From: Neonectria sp. B-13
Taxonomy: Eukaryota; Ascomycota; Sordariomycetes; Hypocreales; Nectriaceae
Direction: 5' to 3'
DNA: 64,000 nt
NCBI GenBank assembly: GCA_002682825.1
Contig: NOKP01000002.1
Coordinates: forward strand, 1,493,132 to 1,557,131
The stretch's first letter is position 1. Every line of letters begins with the position of its first letter. The position numbers and the translations under genes are program-made. Of this stretch, positions 1 to 8,818 are shown piece by piece. The notes under the pieces were generated by a model, which was given only the letters and a program-made list of their open reading frames with translations, was not told the DNA's origin and did no database searches.

Positions 1-1462
1 TACCAACTACACGGGGGACTGCCTCCACTTTGGACTGGCAAACGAGAAGGCCATTGCCAACGGACATAAAAGTCGCATGATAATCTGTGGTGACGATGTC
101 TCCGTTGGGAACAAGAGCGGACTCGTTGGTCGTCGTGGTTTGGCAGGCCAAGTCGGTGTGCTGAAGGTGATGGGCGGTGCGGCAGGGCAAGGAGGCTCCC
201 TCGACGACGTTTACGACCTCGGCGTGGCGTTTTCTCACCAGATCGTCTCTATCGCCGCGACTCTCGATCACTGCCACGTACCTGGACGCACGGAACATGG
301 AATGCTCGCAGTGGACGAGGTCGAGATTGGAACCGGCCCCCACAACGAGCCGGGCTATACGAAGCTCTCTCCTCCACCCTCGGCGCAAGACCTGGTGGAC
401 CAAATCCTTCGATACTGCCTTGACGAGAACGATCCTGACCGTGGCTACGTTCACTTCGAACCCGAAGACGAGACAATCCTGCTTGTTAGCAACTTTGGCG
501 GCATGTCATACCTCGAGATGGGAGCGCTCGTTGATGAGATTCTTGAACAACTTGAGAAGAATTGGAAGATTACTCCTGCTAGGGTTTATTCTGGCCCTAT
601 AGAAACGTCACTGAACGCTCCCGCATTCTCAGTCTCAATTGTCAACGTCACCCAGGCAGCAAAGAACTGTTCCTATTCCGTCCAACAGATCAAGGAATTC
701 GCAGATATGAGGACGGACACGTTCTGGGAGTCCATGGCAGGCTCGCAGTCGCACGCGCAACGACGACCACGAAAAGAGCAATTCGTTCAAGCGCCCATTG
801 AGTCAAAGAAGGCAACGTCATCCAAGGACCTGATCGTCGACCCCCAAACCCTCGAAGCGGTGGTGCGCACTGCCTGTAACGCTCTGGTGGCGATAGAGCC
901 AGAGCTGACAAAGTGGGACACGGTCATGGGAGACGGCGACTGCGGAGAAACGGTCAAAACCGGTGCGTCCTTGTTGCTGGCTGCCCTGGACGACGACAAG
1001 GTAGCCGCTTCGGGGTCGATCAACGCGCTTCTCACCACGCTTGAGGACATTGTCGAGAGCAAGATGGGCGGAACACTCGGAGGCATTCTCGGGATCCTCT
1101 TCGTCTCCCTGAGAACAGCAATCGAGAACAACTATAAACTGGCTGAGACGGAGGGCCCAGTGCGACTCTGGGCCACAGCGCTCTCATCGGCCCTGGGCAA
1201 CCTGAGGCGGTACACACCGGCTCAGGTGGGCGATCGCACCGTGATGGACACCCTGATCCCGTTCGCAGAGGCTCTGGGTAGTGGAGGTTTCGACAGTGCT
1301 GTTGAGGCTGCCATCAAGGGCGCTGAGGCAACCAAGACGATGACGCCGCGGTTGGGACGAGCGACGTATGTGGGTGGTATGAGCAATGGCAAAGAGTTGC
1401 CGCCGGACCCTGGTGCGTGGGCTGCGATGGTGGCAGTTGCTGGACTGAAAGAAGCCATGTAA
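1..1462 (+). CDS. Dihydroxyacetone kinase family protein (5' truncated by window)
   Basis: ATP-dependent kinase of dihydroxyacetone-type ketoses, cytosolic. The frame is open from base 2, and the first codons read TNYTGD, a conserved stretch of the DhaK domain, so the true start lies outside the window. DhaK continues with TLDHCHVPGR (the His that covalently binds the ketone carbonyl) and GTGPHNEPG. The C-terminal DhaL (ATP-binding) domain has the Mg/nucleotide motif DTVMGDGDCGET and the glycine-rich KMGGTLGGILG loop. Both halves look intact, so an active single-chain DAK is expected. It converges on the class II aldolase at 1618. Because an aldolase, a dehydrogenase and an odd triosephosphate isomerase lie beside it, its substrate may be a C4 ketose such as erythrulose rather than dihydroxyacetone; that is inference from context. 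Family is certain, substrate is not. Confidence 0.93.
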   Translation, partial: TNYTGDCLHFGLANEKAIANGHKSRMIICGDDVSVGNKSGLVGRRGLAGQVGVLKVMGGAAGQGGSLDDVYDLGVAFSHQIVSIAATLDHCHVPGRTEHGMLAVDEVEIGTGPHNEPGYTKLSPPPSAQDLVDQILRYCLDENDPDRGYVHFEPEDETILLVSNFGGMSYLEMGALVDEILEQLEKNWKITPARVYSGPIETSLNAPAFSVSIVNVTQAAKNCSYSVQQIKEFADMRTDTFWESMAGSQSHAQRRPRKEQFVQAPIESKKATSSKDLIVDPQTLEAVVRTACNALVAIEPELTKWDTVMGDGDCGETVKTGASLLLAALDDDKVAASGSINALLTTLEDIVESKMGGTLGGILGILFVSLRTAIENNYKLAETEGPVRLWATALSSALGNLRRYTPAQVGDRTVMDTLIPFAEALGSGGFDSAVEAAIKGAEATKTMTPRLGRATYVGGMSNGKELPPDPGAWAAMVAVAGLKEAM

Positions 1463-1617
1463 TTGTTTAATTATTATTATACAGTTTAATAGAACACTGA
1501 CGTTTTACACCTATACTGCACGTAGTGTACTGCACTGTATGTACGAAGTATCTAGTCAAGTCCATCCCACTTATAGTTATGCCGCAGACGAAACTTCTAT
1601 CTTAGATCATTCTCATC

Positions 1618-2484
1618 TCAAGCCTTGCCAGAACTCCCCAGCCACACCATATACTTCTCAATGGCCTTCTGCATAGCCTCGGTCCCAGCCTCGATGACGC
1701 TGGTCAGCGGCTTTCCCCGCATCTCCTCTTGCACTCGTGCGTAGTGATTGTTCATGCCCTTGTTGATGTTGATCTTGGTCACGCCCGCCTGGATGCAGCG
1801 CTGGAACGTGGCTTCGTCGAAGGGATCGGCGCCGTGAAGCACCAGGTGCACGCGGTCTCCCACCGTCGCGTTGACCTTCTCCAGTCGGTCGTACTCGAGC
1901 CGGATGCCTCGCGGCCCGTACTCGCCGTGGACGTTGCCAAACGCCGGCGCCAGCAGTTCGATTCCCGTGTCGACGAACTCGATTGCTTGCTCGGGAGTCG
2001 TCAGCACGCCCTCCAGATCCACCGTCTCAGCAACGCCGTCCTCGCCGCCCTCGATGCGGCCGGGTTCGGCTTCGGTGGCGATCCCCCGCGCGTGGCAGTA
2101 ATCCACCAGCTCCCGCGTCAGGGCCAGATTCTCGGCGCGCTCGTAGTGGCTCATGTCGCACATGATGCTGTCGAAGCCCTTCTCGATGTCGGCAGCCTCG
2201 CGGACAAGCTCCGGCGTCTGACAGTGGTCGAGATGCAGCGAAACGGGCACCTTCGCGTGCTGGCAAGCGTCGGCTGCGGCCCGCACAAGCGTCGTGCCGG
2301 CGTATATCATGGCCCAGGGAAACAGGAGCACCATGGCGGGTGAATTGGCCGCCTCGGCTGCTTTGACCGTGGCCATGACGCCCTCGAGGTTGTAGCAGCA
2401 CATTCCCGGCACTGCGTATCCTCCCGCGCGAGCGGCGTCGAGGATCTTCATCGTCTTGTTGTTGGATAAATCCGGTCGCGTCAT
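1618..2484 (-). CDS. Class II fructose-bisphosphate/tagatose-type aldolase
   Basis: Single-exon, 288 aa, matching the usual length of zinc-dependent class II ketose-bisphosphate aldolases. Visible family marks are SLHLDHC (zinc His and active-site Asp) near residue 85, EAEPGRIEGGEDG near 140, FGNVHGEYGP (zinc His) near 183 and LVLHGADP (zinc His) near 213, followed by TKINI, which contacts substrate phosphate. These enzymes cleave or form ketose-1-phosphates to dihydroxyacetone phosphate plus an aldehyde; in bacterial threonate/erythronate pathways a relative (OtnC) releases DHAP from a C4 acid phosphate. Fungal glycolytic Fba1 is longer, about 360 aa, so this is probably a catabolic paralogue. 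It starts 646 bp from the divergent dehydrogenase at 3131. Precise substrate unknown. Confidence 0.9.
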   Translation of the reverse strand: MTRPDLSNNKTMKILDAARAGGYAVPGMCCYNLEGVMATVKAAEAANSPAMVLLFPWAMIYAGTTLVRAAADACQHAKVPVSLHLDHCQTPELVREAADIEKGFDSIMCDMSHYERAENLALTRELVDYCHARGIATEAEPGRIEGGEDGVAETVDLEGVLTTPEQAIEFVDTGIELLAPAFGNVHGEYGPRGIRLEYDRLEKVNATVGDRVHLVLHGADPFDEATFQRCIQAGVTKININKGMNNHYARVQEEMRGKPLTSVIEAGTEAMQKAIEKYMVWLGSSGKA

Positions 2485-2541
2485 CTTGTCGATTTGTCGG
2501 TCTCGCTGCTCTGACTGAATTGAGGGTATGGAGCTGGTCTC

Positions 2542-2680
2542 TGTGACTGTGACTTGTGAGCTTCACGTCGCAAGTAATGTCATCGCAAAGCCAGGTTCCG
2601 TCAGCATCACTGGACGCAATGATCGACAACCCCGCCAACTGCTTCTCCCGCGTCCACACGCAGCCGCAGTCACAGTCACA
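2542..2680. repeat. 13-bp perfect inverted repeat in divergent promoter
   Basis: TGTGACTGTGACT at 2542-2554 recurs as its reverse complement AGTCACAGTCACA at 2668-2680, with 113 bp between the arms. Each arm itself contains a tandem TGTGAC unit. A dimeric or paired regulator site is possible; the binding protein is unknown. Confidence 0.5.
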
Positions 2681-2990
2681 TTTCGGCCAACATTCTCCCG
2701 GAGTCATGCAACGCCTCGGAAATGTCCCCGGGTCGGCTCAATCCAGAGTGGATCGCGTGAGGAGTCTTTGCAGGTTGCGGAGACGAGTGGGTGGAGCTCC
2801 GCATCACCATCGACGGCATTTAGCCTAACGGCTCGGTTCGGCACCCACTCCCGCGTTATCATGACAGGAATAGCTGTCCAAGTTATCAATTGAGCTCCTC
2901 ATTCAACAAGGAAAGGGGTTTAAAGTGTGATTGCTCCAAAAGATCAGCCTGTCTCGATGCGATACCGGAGTTGACCAGAAGCTGTTGCGA

Positions 2991-2996
2991 TATATA
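2991..2996 (+). promoter_or_regulatory. TATA-like box before dehydrogenase gene
   Basis: TATATA 135 nt upstream of the ATG at 3131, followed by a CT-rich stretch. Assigned by position only. Confidence 0.35.
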
Positions 2997-3130
2997 CTCC
3001 GCCCACAGACTGCGAGCAGGGGTTCGCCGTGCTTCCACTCGTCAATTGCTTTCATTCTCGCTCTTCCACCTCATATTCGCGGTGGAATAATTGAAAAGAC
3101 GCTTCGATTGTACGTCATAATCTCAAGAAA

Positions 3131-4459
3131 ATGGCCGGAACAAAGGCGCCCGTCGCCTTCATCGGCCTGGGAGCCATGGGCTTCGGCATGGCCACTCAAC
3201 TTGTCAAGCAAGGCTATCCAGTCGCCGGCTTCGATGTCTGGCCTCCGACGCTTGAACGATTTGAGAAAGCCGGCGGCGGTAAAGCTTCGACACCAGCTGA
3301 GGCTGTCCAAGACAAGGAATACTGCGTGTGCATGGTTGCAACCGCTCAACAAGCGCAGGAGGTGCTCCTCGAAGGACCCAATGCAGCAGTTCCCGCTCTC
3401 GCCAAGGGCGCCGCTCTTCTACTTTGCTCAACAGTAGCCTGCGGCTACGTCCAAGAACTAGCGCAACAAATCAAGGACAGCGGTCGGCCGGATATTCTGC
3501 TTATCGATTGCCCTGTGTCTGGCGGCGCGATTCGAGCTGCCGATGGCACCCTCTCGATCATGGCGGGGGCAACGGACGAGGCCATCGCGAAGGGGCGCGA
3601 CCTCCTCCAAGCCCTATCGGATCCAGAGAGACTTTACATCGTGAACGGTGGCGTCGGTGCTGGAAGCAACATGAAGATGTGTCACCAAGTCCTCGCTGCC
3701 AACCAGATCCTTTCCGCAAACGAGGGTATGGGTTTCGCTGCCCACCTTGGTCTTGATTTGACTGAGACGAGCAAGGCGCTGGTCGCATCGGAGGGCTGGA
3801 GCTGGATGTTAGAGAATCGGCTGCCTCGCATTCTACATCCCAAATTCCAGCCTGTAGCCAGTGCAGTCACAATCATCTTGAAGGACACTAGCATCATCAC
3901 CTCAGAAGCCAGGCGGTACGGCTTTCCTACGCCCATGACCAGCACCGCCGAGCAAGGATACTTCACAGGACTCGGAAGGGGGTTTGGGTCAGACGACGAT
4001 GGTAGTTTAATTCGAGTATACACCGAAGGGAAAGGGAAAGTCGGTCCCGTGAAGGGACAAGCGGAGACCAATGTCGCGAAGGTGAAGCTGGTCGTCGATT
4101 TGCTCAAAGGCATCCATGTGTGTGCCGCGGCAGAGGCTCTTGCCTTTGCGCACAAGGTTGGCCTCGATCTGGACCAGGTATTTGAGCTGTGCATCAACGC
4201 CGCAGGAGGAAGCACCATGCTGAAGGCTTTTGGGGGCGACATGATCAGGATCCTGCGTGGTGAGCAGCCAGCGGTCGCGGACGGGCTTGCGGCACTTACA
4301 CAGGATCTTCACGCGGCGGTTGACGAGGCGCAAAGGTTGAAGGTGCCCGTTTTCCTCGGCGCCCAGGCGCTGAATCTTCTTAGAATAGTGCTGCAACATA
4401 AACCAAAGGACCGTCCAGAGGCACCAATGGCCTTGGCCGTTAAGATCTGGGCGGCCTGA
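3131..4459 (+). CDS. 3-hydroxyisobutyrate/L-threonate dehydrogenase-like protein with duplicated C-terminal domain
   Basis: Single-exon, 442 aa. The N-terminal Rossmann domain has FIGLGAMGFGMA near residues 10-21 and DCPVSGGAIRAADGTL near 125, the substrate-binding signature of beta-hydroxyacid dehydrogenases. NMKMCHQ near 178 carries the likely catalytic Lys. After the usual helical domain (to about residue 295) a second helical domain follows: ETNVAKVKLVVDLLKG, then GLDLDQVFELCINAAGGST. So it is longer than the roughly 300 aa of classic enzymes. The same two-part architecture forms the N-terminus of large plant and fungal fusion proteins that continue into a DUF1537 kinase and class II aldolase (from memory). 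Expected reaction: NAD(P)-dependent oxidation of a 2- or 3-hydroxy acid such as threonate or erythronate. Start chosen at AAAATGGCC, just before the Rossmann strand. Confidence 0.88.
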   Translation: MAGTKAPVAFIGLGAMGFGMATQLVKQGYPVAGFDVWPPTLERFEKAGGGKASTPAEAVQDKEYCVCMVATAQQAQEVLLEGPNAAVPALAKGAALLLCSTVACGYVQELAQQIKDSGRPDILLIDCPVSGGAIRAADGTLSIMAGATDEAIAKGRDLLQALSDPERLYIVNGGVGAGSNMKMCHQVLAANQILSANEGMGFAAHLGLDLTETSKALVASEGWSWMLENRLPRILHPKFQPVASAVTIILKDTSIITSEARRYGFPTPMTSTAEQGYFTGLGRGFGSDDDGSLIRVYTEGKGKVGPVKGQAETNVAKVKLVVDLLKGIHVCAAAEALAFAHKVGLDLDQVFELCINAAGGSTMLKAFGGDMIRILRGEQPAVADGLAALTQDLHAAVDEAQRLKVPVFLGAQALNLLRIVLQHKPKDRPEAPMALAVKIWAA

Positions 4460-5027
4460 GCTGTGAAGGGCACGGAAGGGCTTGTTGGATTGTGAGCGAC
4501 TAGGATAGGGACAAAGGCTGGGCAAACAGACAGGGGACACATCTGTGCCGCATTCGATCAATAGAAAGAGTCGCCAATTTCTTCTTCACGTCACAAGGTT
4601 CCAATATCCAGTCATGTGGGCAATAATCATGTCGACCAAGTCAAGCAGGTCGCCGTGCAAGTCGGTGCCCCTCCCGGGATTTCCTATCTGGGAAGTCCGA
4701 TCGATTCGGGATCCTCGACGTCGTTCAAGGTATGCCAGAAACGGCATTGTTCAGTAGGAAACGCTAAAGAGAGTCCAGGAATCCAGAATTGAGAAAGGCC
4801 TTTGCTACTGCATGTCAACGTCTTCGTGATTTGGCCCATTCCGAATTGGGTGCTCGGCAGAAAATCCGGGTATGCTCGCAGAATTGTTCCGAAGTATCGG
4901 CTTGTAAGCACACCCGAACTGGACCTTGAATCGCCGTCACTTCGACCCCTCGGACCGTTCTGTGGTTTTCCACTATCCCCTAAATTATTTCTCCTTTGCT
5001 TTTCTCTCACTTAGCTGGACCAATCCA
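4460..5027. other. Intergenic, TPI-paralogue promoter
   Basis: 568 bp. The 3' end is CT-rich and reaches the ATG at 5028. An in-frame ATG at 4926 exists, but the added 34 residues look like translated leader. No other gene seen. Confidence 0.5.
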
Positions 5028-5801
5028 ATGGCTTCTCTCAATCGGCCACGGCGCCGCATTGTCGGCGTCTCAACGAAGATGTACTTTTCCGCATCGCGTA
5101 CTACCCAGTACGTCGATGAACTCCTTCACCTCATTTCTGGTTCAGACTCATCGTTCATGAAGAACGTTGATGTTTTCATCGTCCCGGATCACCTCACACT
5201 TCTTTCCGTGATCAACAAGTCCCAGGGCAGCAACATCTGGTGCGGCGCACAGGACACATTCTACGAAGACACTGGTGCCTATACAGGCGAAGTGTCGCCG
5301 GCTGTGCTTGCTGAACTTGGCTGCCGAATCGTCGAGGTTGGACACGCTGAGAGGAGACGCATATTTGGAGAGACGGACGAGATCACGGCGAAGAAGGCTG
5401 CGGCTACAGCGCGGAACGGGATGGTGCCATTAGTATGCATTGGCGAGAAGATTCGAGGCGAGACTTCGATATCCGCGGTAGATGAGTGTCGAAGTCAGGT
5501 GGATACTGTGTTAAAGGCAGTAGCGGACGATGCTGAGGTTGTTCTGGCATACGAGCCCGTCTGGGCCATTGGCGCATCGCAGCCGGCGGATGTAGACTAC
5601 GTTGTTGAAGTTACGTCCGCAATCCGGCAGCTCGAGTGCGTCCAAAAACGAAGTGGCTTGACCAGAATACTCTACGGTGGGAGCGCAGGGCCAGGGCTGT
5701 TTCAGAAGCTGAAGGATGGTGTGGACGGGTTGTTTTTGGGGAGGTTTGCACATGATGCTGCGCAGTTTTACAAGACTATTCAGGAAGTTGCCACCGCATA
5801 A
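5028..5801 (+). CDS. Triosephosphate isomerase paralogue (possible erythrulose-phosphate isomerase)
   Basis: 257-aa intronless (beta/alpha)8 isomerase of TPI type. K17 (in VSTKMYF), H106 (in EVGHAERRRIFGE) and E176 (in LAYEPVWAIG) match the catalytic Lys, His and Glu of TPI, and the phosphate-binding loop GGSAGPG is present. In ordinary TPI the catalytic Lys lies in NWK; here the Asn position is Ser (S15-T16-K17), an unusual change in a residue that polarises substrate. TPI-like proteins with diverged active sites act on erythrulose-1-phosphate in bacterial erythritol and threitol pathways (EryH/LerI). Next to a DAK-type kinase, an aldolase and a hydroxyacid dehydrogenase, a C4 or C3 sugar-phosphate role outside glycolysis is likely. 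Start 5028 places the first beta strand about ten residues in. Confidence 0.9.
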   Translation: MASLNRPRRRIVGVSTKMYFSASRTTQYVDELLHLISGSDSSFMKNVDVFIVPDHLTLLSVINKSQGSNIWCGAQDTFYEDTGAYTGEVSPAVLAELGCRIVEVGHAERRRIFGETDEITAKKAAATARNGMVPLVCIGEKIRGETSISAVDECRSQVDTVLKAVADDAEVVLAYEPVWAIGASQPADVDYVVEVTSAIRQLECVQKRSGLTRILYGGSAGPGLFQKLKDGVDGLFLGRFAHDAAQFYKTIQEVATA

Positions 5802-5949
5802 GGTAGTTCGCATAATAGATGGACGTGGTATTAGAGAGCCTCTTTAACTTCAACTTCCTCTCATTCCGTTTAACAGTACCCATGTAACAAGTCCTCATCT
5901 AAAACAGAGTAACAATGCATAATCTATTTTTCTTCCTCTCCTTCCTCTC

Positions 5950-6192
5950 TTACAGCACCAACATGAATAGAGCAAGCGCACTAATAACAGCCAACGCGCT
6001 GATGATTGACAGCGGTGCAGCGTTTTCACCCTCTTCCGGCCCCTGGGTCTGAGTGCTGTTTGTTTGGTAGCAGGTCAGACACGAGACAGTCTTGTCCACG
6101 ACACTCTTGCTGCTGTTGCCCCTCACGAAGAGGGTTAGTAGAGGGGTGATCCTATTCAGCTCATGGTAGACAGTCGAGACGTTGAGTTCTCC
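5950..6192 (-). pseudogene. Orphan terminal exon with membrane/GPI-type tail
   Basis: Read on the minus strand, a branch point CACTAAC and 3' splice site CCAATAG precede an 80-codon open stretch ending in TAA. It begins GELNVSTVYHEL, contains two Cys in VSCLTCYQTN, a Thr/Gln/Glu-rich linker, and closes with a hydrophobic segment (PLSIISALAVISALALFMLV) at the very C-terminus. This is what the last exon of a surface protein with a GPI signal or membrane tail looks like. Nothing upstream to 7470 joins to it in frame, so I cannot say whether it is a broken gene or one whose 5' exons I failed to find. Confidence 0.3.
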
Positions 6193-7477
6193 CTATTGGA
6201 ACGAAAAGACAGAGTTAGTGCTTAATGCATTCCAGGCGCAGAGAAAGAGCCTTCAGGATATGGCAGGGCGGCTTAGAGGTCATGCGACCAGTGGAAGAGG
6301 CTCGCTCTAAGACGATGGAAGACACCGGAAGACAACAGAAGTCAATTGGCTACGGAATTTCTAGTTCCTCGATAGTTCGAAAAGCAGTTCAGGTATTGTC
6401 TTATCATCACCTAGGGGAATCGCGGTACCCATCCCGAAATACGAGATGGTTATATGACCGGCGACCAACCAACAATGATGGCAGAGACCAACAAAGAATT
6501 GCCAACCGCATTTCAGTAGGCTCAAAGTAACCAACTGGCGCAGGAACAATACACCCATGTCTGAACCGCCTTTCAAGACTAAAACAGAGGGCGGAGTGGT
6601 GAGAAATGACAATTTCGAAGGACCTTTGCTTTAAGAACCCGGCTGACCTTGAGGGTGTGGCGGATACGAACTTGAATGGGCATCATGTACCTGCTGTTGA
6701 TTTTTCTACTGGCTTTTCTTCACACCGACCGAGATGACTCTATCATAGTTTCAAAATCTGATGAATTCTTGGACATGGAACGAAATGAATGAATATAGTT
6801 AAGTAGGAAAGGCCTCAAGTTGCTGGTAGCTTGGACCTAAACCCTTTGCAACTAACCTGAACCCATGTTAAACTAAGCCAACGTAGTCAGGTTTTCACCT
6901 CCGAAGCATTCTTTGAATAACCTACAAATGGTGCCAGGGAGTTTTGAAAAATTTCGAGCAATCGCCTCCATCAACACTACATAGTAAGCAACCCATTGTA
7001 TCTATCCCTGCGCGTAAGATCTGTGACACAGTGACAGAATCACTTACGAAGGGCGACAAGGGCGCTCGATTAGGTAACATGAAACTTCATATCAAGTGCC
7101 GATTAATACGACATATAGAACTTTATAGATCTACTACGTGCAAACAGATGGCTGAGGACTTACTGTCTGCTTCTAACCTAATAACAGTGGTCCAGGGCCT
7201 AGGAGGGTTTCACTCTGCAATATTGTCTCCTGAAATTCTGGCAAGGAAGATGGCAGCCACTTCATCATGGATGTACAAAGCTGACAGATTGTCGTCGTCA
7301 CTTGTTTATGAGTTTATGAATTCGCATCTCGGTTAATGATAAATTCATAATCGGAAAATTCTCCTATGTATAGTGCCCCGAACGTTAAACCTTTTGTTGC
7401 TGTTCTTTAACAATGACAGAATGATCCAGTCGATGCCCAGGTTCCTTACACATCGACACATGCTTACCTTTTAGCCC
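6193..7477. other. Intergenic, no supported gene
   Basis: 1.3 kb, moderately AT-rich. Open frames of 83-130 codons occur, but none shows a recognisable domain or coherent splice signals. Could contain missing 5' exons of the membrane-tail exon at 5950-6192. Confidence 0.4.
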
Positions 7478-8818
7478 TTAACACCCCGTCCTTTGTGTCC
7501 AGTCTACCTGTACATCTTGCTTGACCTGAATTCCTCCATTTTGATGATTTGAAGTCGAGTGATTGTGGTATTCAGGTCCCAGTATGGACTCATCACTCGG
7601 GTTCTCGCCGGTGATCCGGGTGATGGTGCCTGGGCCACGAATTCCCAACTTCGGGTCTGCGTTGGGGAAGCCTCGATTGCCCTCGTTCGCTCCACTGTTT
7701 TGGGGCATACCACCAAGGTTGTAGCTTTGTCCATCGCTGCCTTCGCCTTGCTTTCTGTAGTATCGGTCGGAGGAGAGGTTCGATCCGTGGATGGTTCGTC
7801 GGTAGAGCGGGCGGAGGATGGGAATGCCGACGCACATTAAAGTGACGGCCATTTCGGCGGCAGACCAGATGATCAACGGGACAGTGTCCACTGGATTTAT
7901 GTTAGCCATGACTTCTTCAATTAGGATAGGGTATCCGTACATGTGTAGTTGTCGGTAAATCCAGTTGCAACTTCGTAGGTACGAACAATGCCACAAACGC
8001 CGGCACTACTACCCGTTAGGAGATAGCATCTAGCCGCGTTCGAATACACACTTACATGAAACCGAAGCTCATACTGCCAGCAATCGTGATCTTCTCTTTG
8101 TACTTCATGTTCAAGCTCCAGATGAAGATCCAGGGGAAGATAGCGAAGAAGAAGTCGACGATAGCACACCATACTAAAGGATAATTGTCAGCTAAGTACA
8201 AATGTGAAGGTAGAGCCCACATAGCACACACCTCCGAGAAGGACAGCGAACGGTGTAACCCGGATCTTGCATGCGCCTTCCGGTGTTCGCGAGGGGTCAT
8301 ATATCTTCTTTGCCGGGATGCACTGGGTCCAGAAAATAACGGCAGTGACGATAGATACGACCATGAGAGAGGCCATGGCAATCCAGATAACGATCTTGTG
8401 CCATAGTTGTACGACGATGCGCAACAAGAACAATCCCAGAGATATCTTTGCAACCGCCATTCCGATGACGGCGAATGTCTGCCCGATCATCTCATAGTAA
8501 ACTGCGTGGGCAGAGTCCTCGATTTCGAGGCTGAGGATTGGCTGGCCGAAGCCATAGGTGGCCGCGATATGCACAAAGACGGTGTACAAAAGAATCAAGA
8601 TCTAGAAACTCGAATTGTCAGCAAAGAGAGTTAAAGAGTCCATCGGCAACACCCTCAGATATATAACTTACACCGCTGAGCCAGTAGGCATGATCGTCTG
8701 GACCGATTTGTTGAAGAATAAAGGCTCGTGTGTAGAGCCGCAGGCAGACAAAGATCCAAGTCACTGCCGTCAAAGCCCACATGATGGCCACGGCCATTGG
8801 ACCTTTACCTCCCATCAT
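7478..8818 (-). CDS. Rhodopsin-domain integral membrane protein (fungal SAT4/PTH11-like)
   Basis: Five exons joined on the minus strand: 8818-8672, 8601-8232, 8173-8056, 8008-7941 and 7890-7478, giving 371 aa. It is a multi-pass membrane protein of the large fungal family related to PTH11-type receptors. Marks of the family are VCLRLYTRAFI and the DDHAYW motif in the first cytoplasmic loop, a long second loop, FWTQCIPAK with the conserved Cys, VWCAIVDFFFAIFPWIFIW, the segment AGVCGIVRTYE, and PLIIWSAAEMAVTLMCVGIPILRPLYRR before a Gly/Asn-rich cytoplasmic tail. The 3' splice site of exon 4 is ambiguous (8008 or 8005, one residue). The start at the MM pair is the last one before the first membrane segment, and it shortens the extracellular N-terminus compared with some relatives, so an upstream exon is possible. 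Ligand unknown. Confidence 0.85.

Larger units (their letters stand above)
2485..3130. promoter_or_regulatory. Divergent promoter between aldolase and dehydrogenase
   Basis: A 646-bp bidirectional intergenic region. It holds a 13-bp inverted repeat (listed separately) and a TATATA at 2991-2996, about 135 nt before the dehydrogenase ATG, followed by a pyrimidine-rich leader. No convincing gene was found in it. The shared promoter suggests co-regulation of the two genes. Confidence 0.5.
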
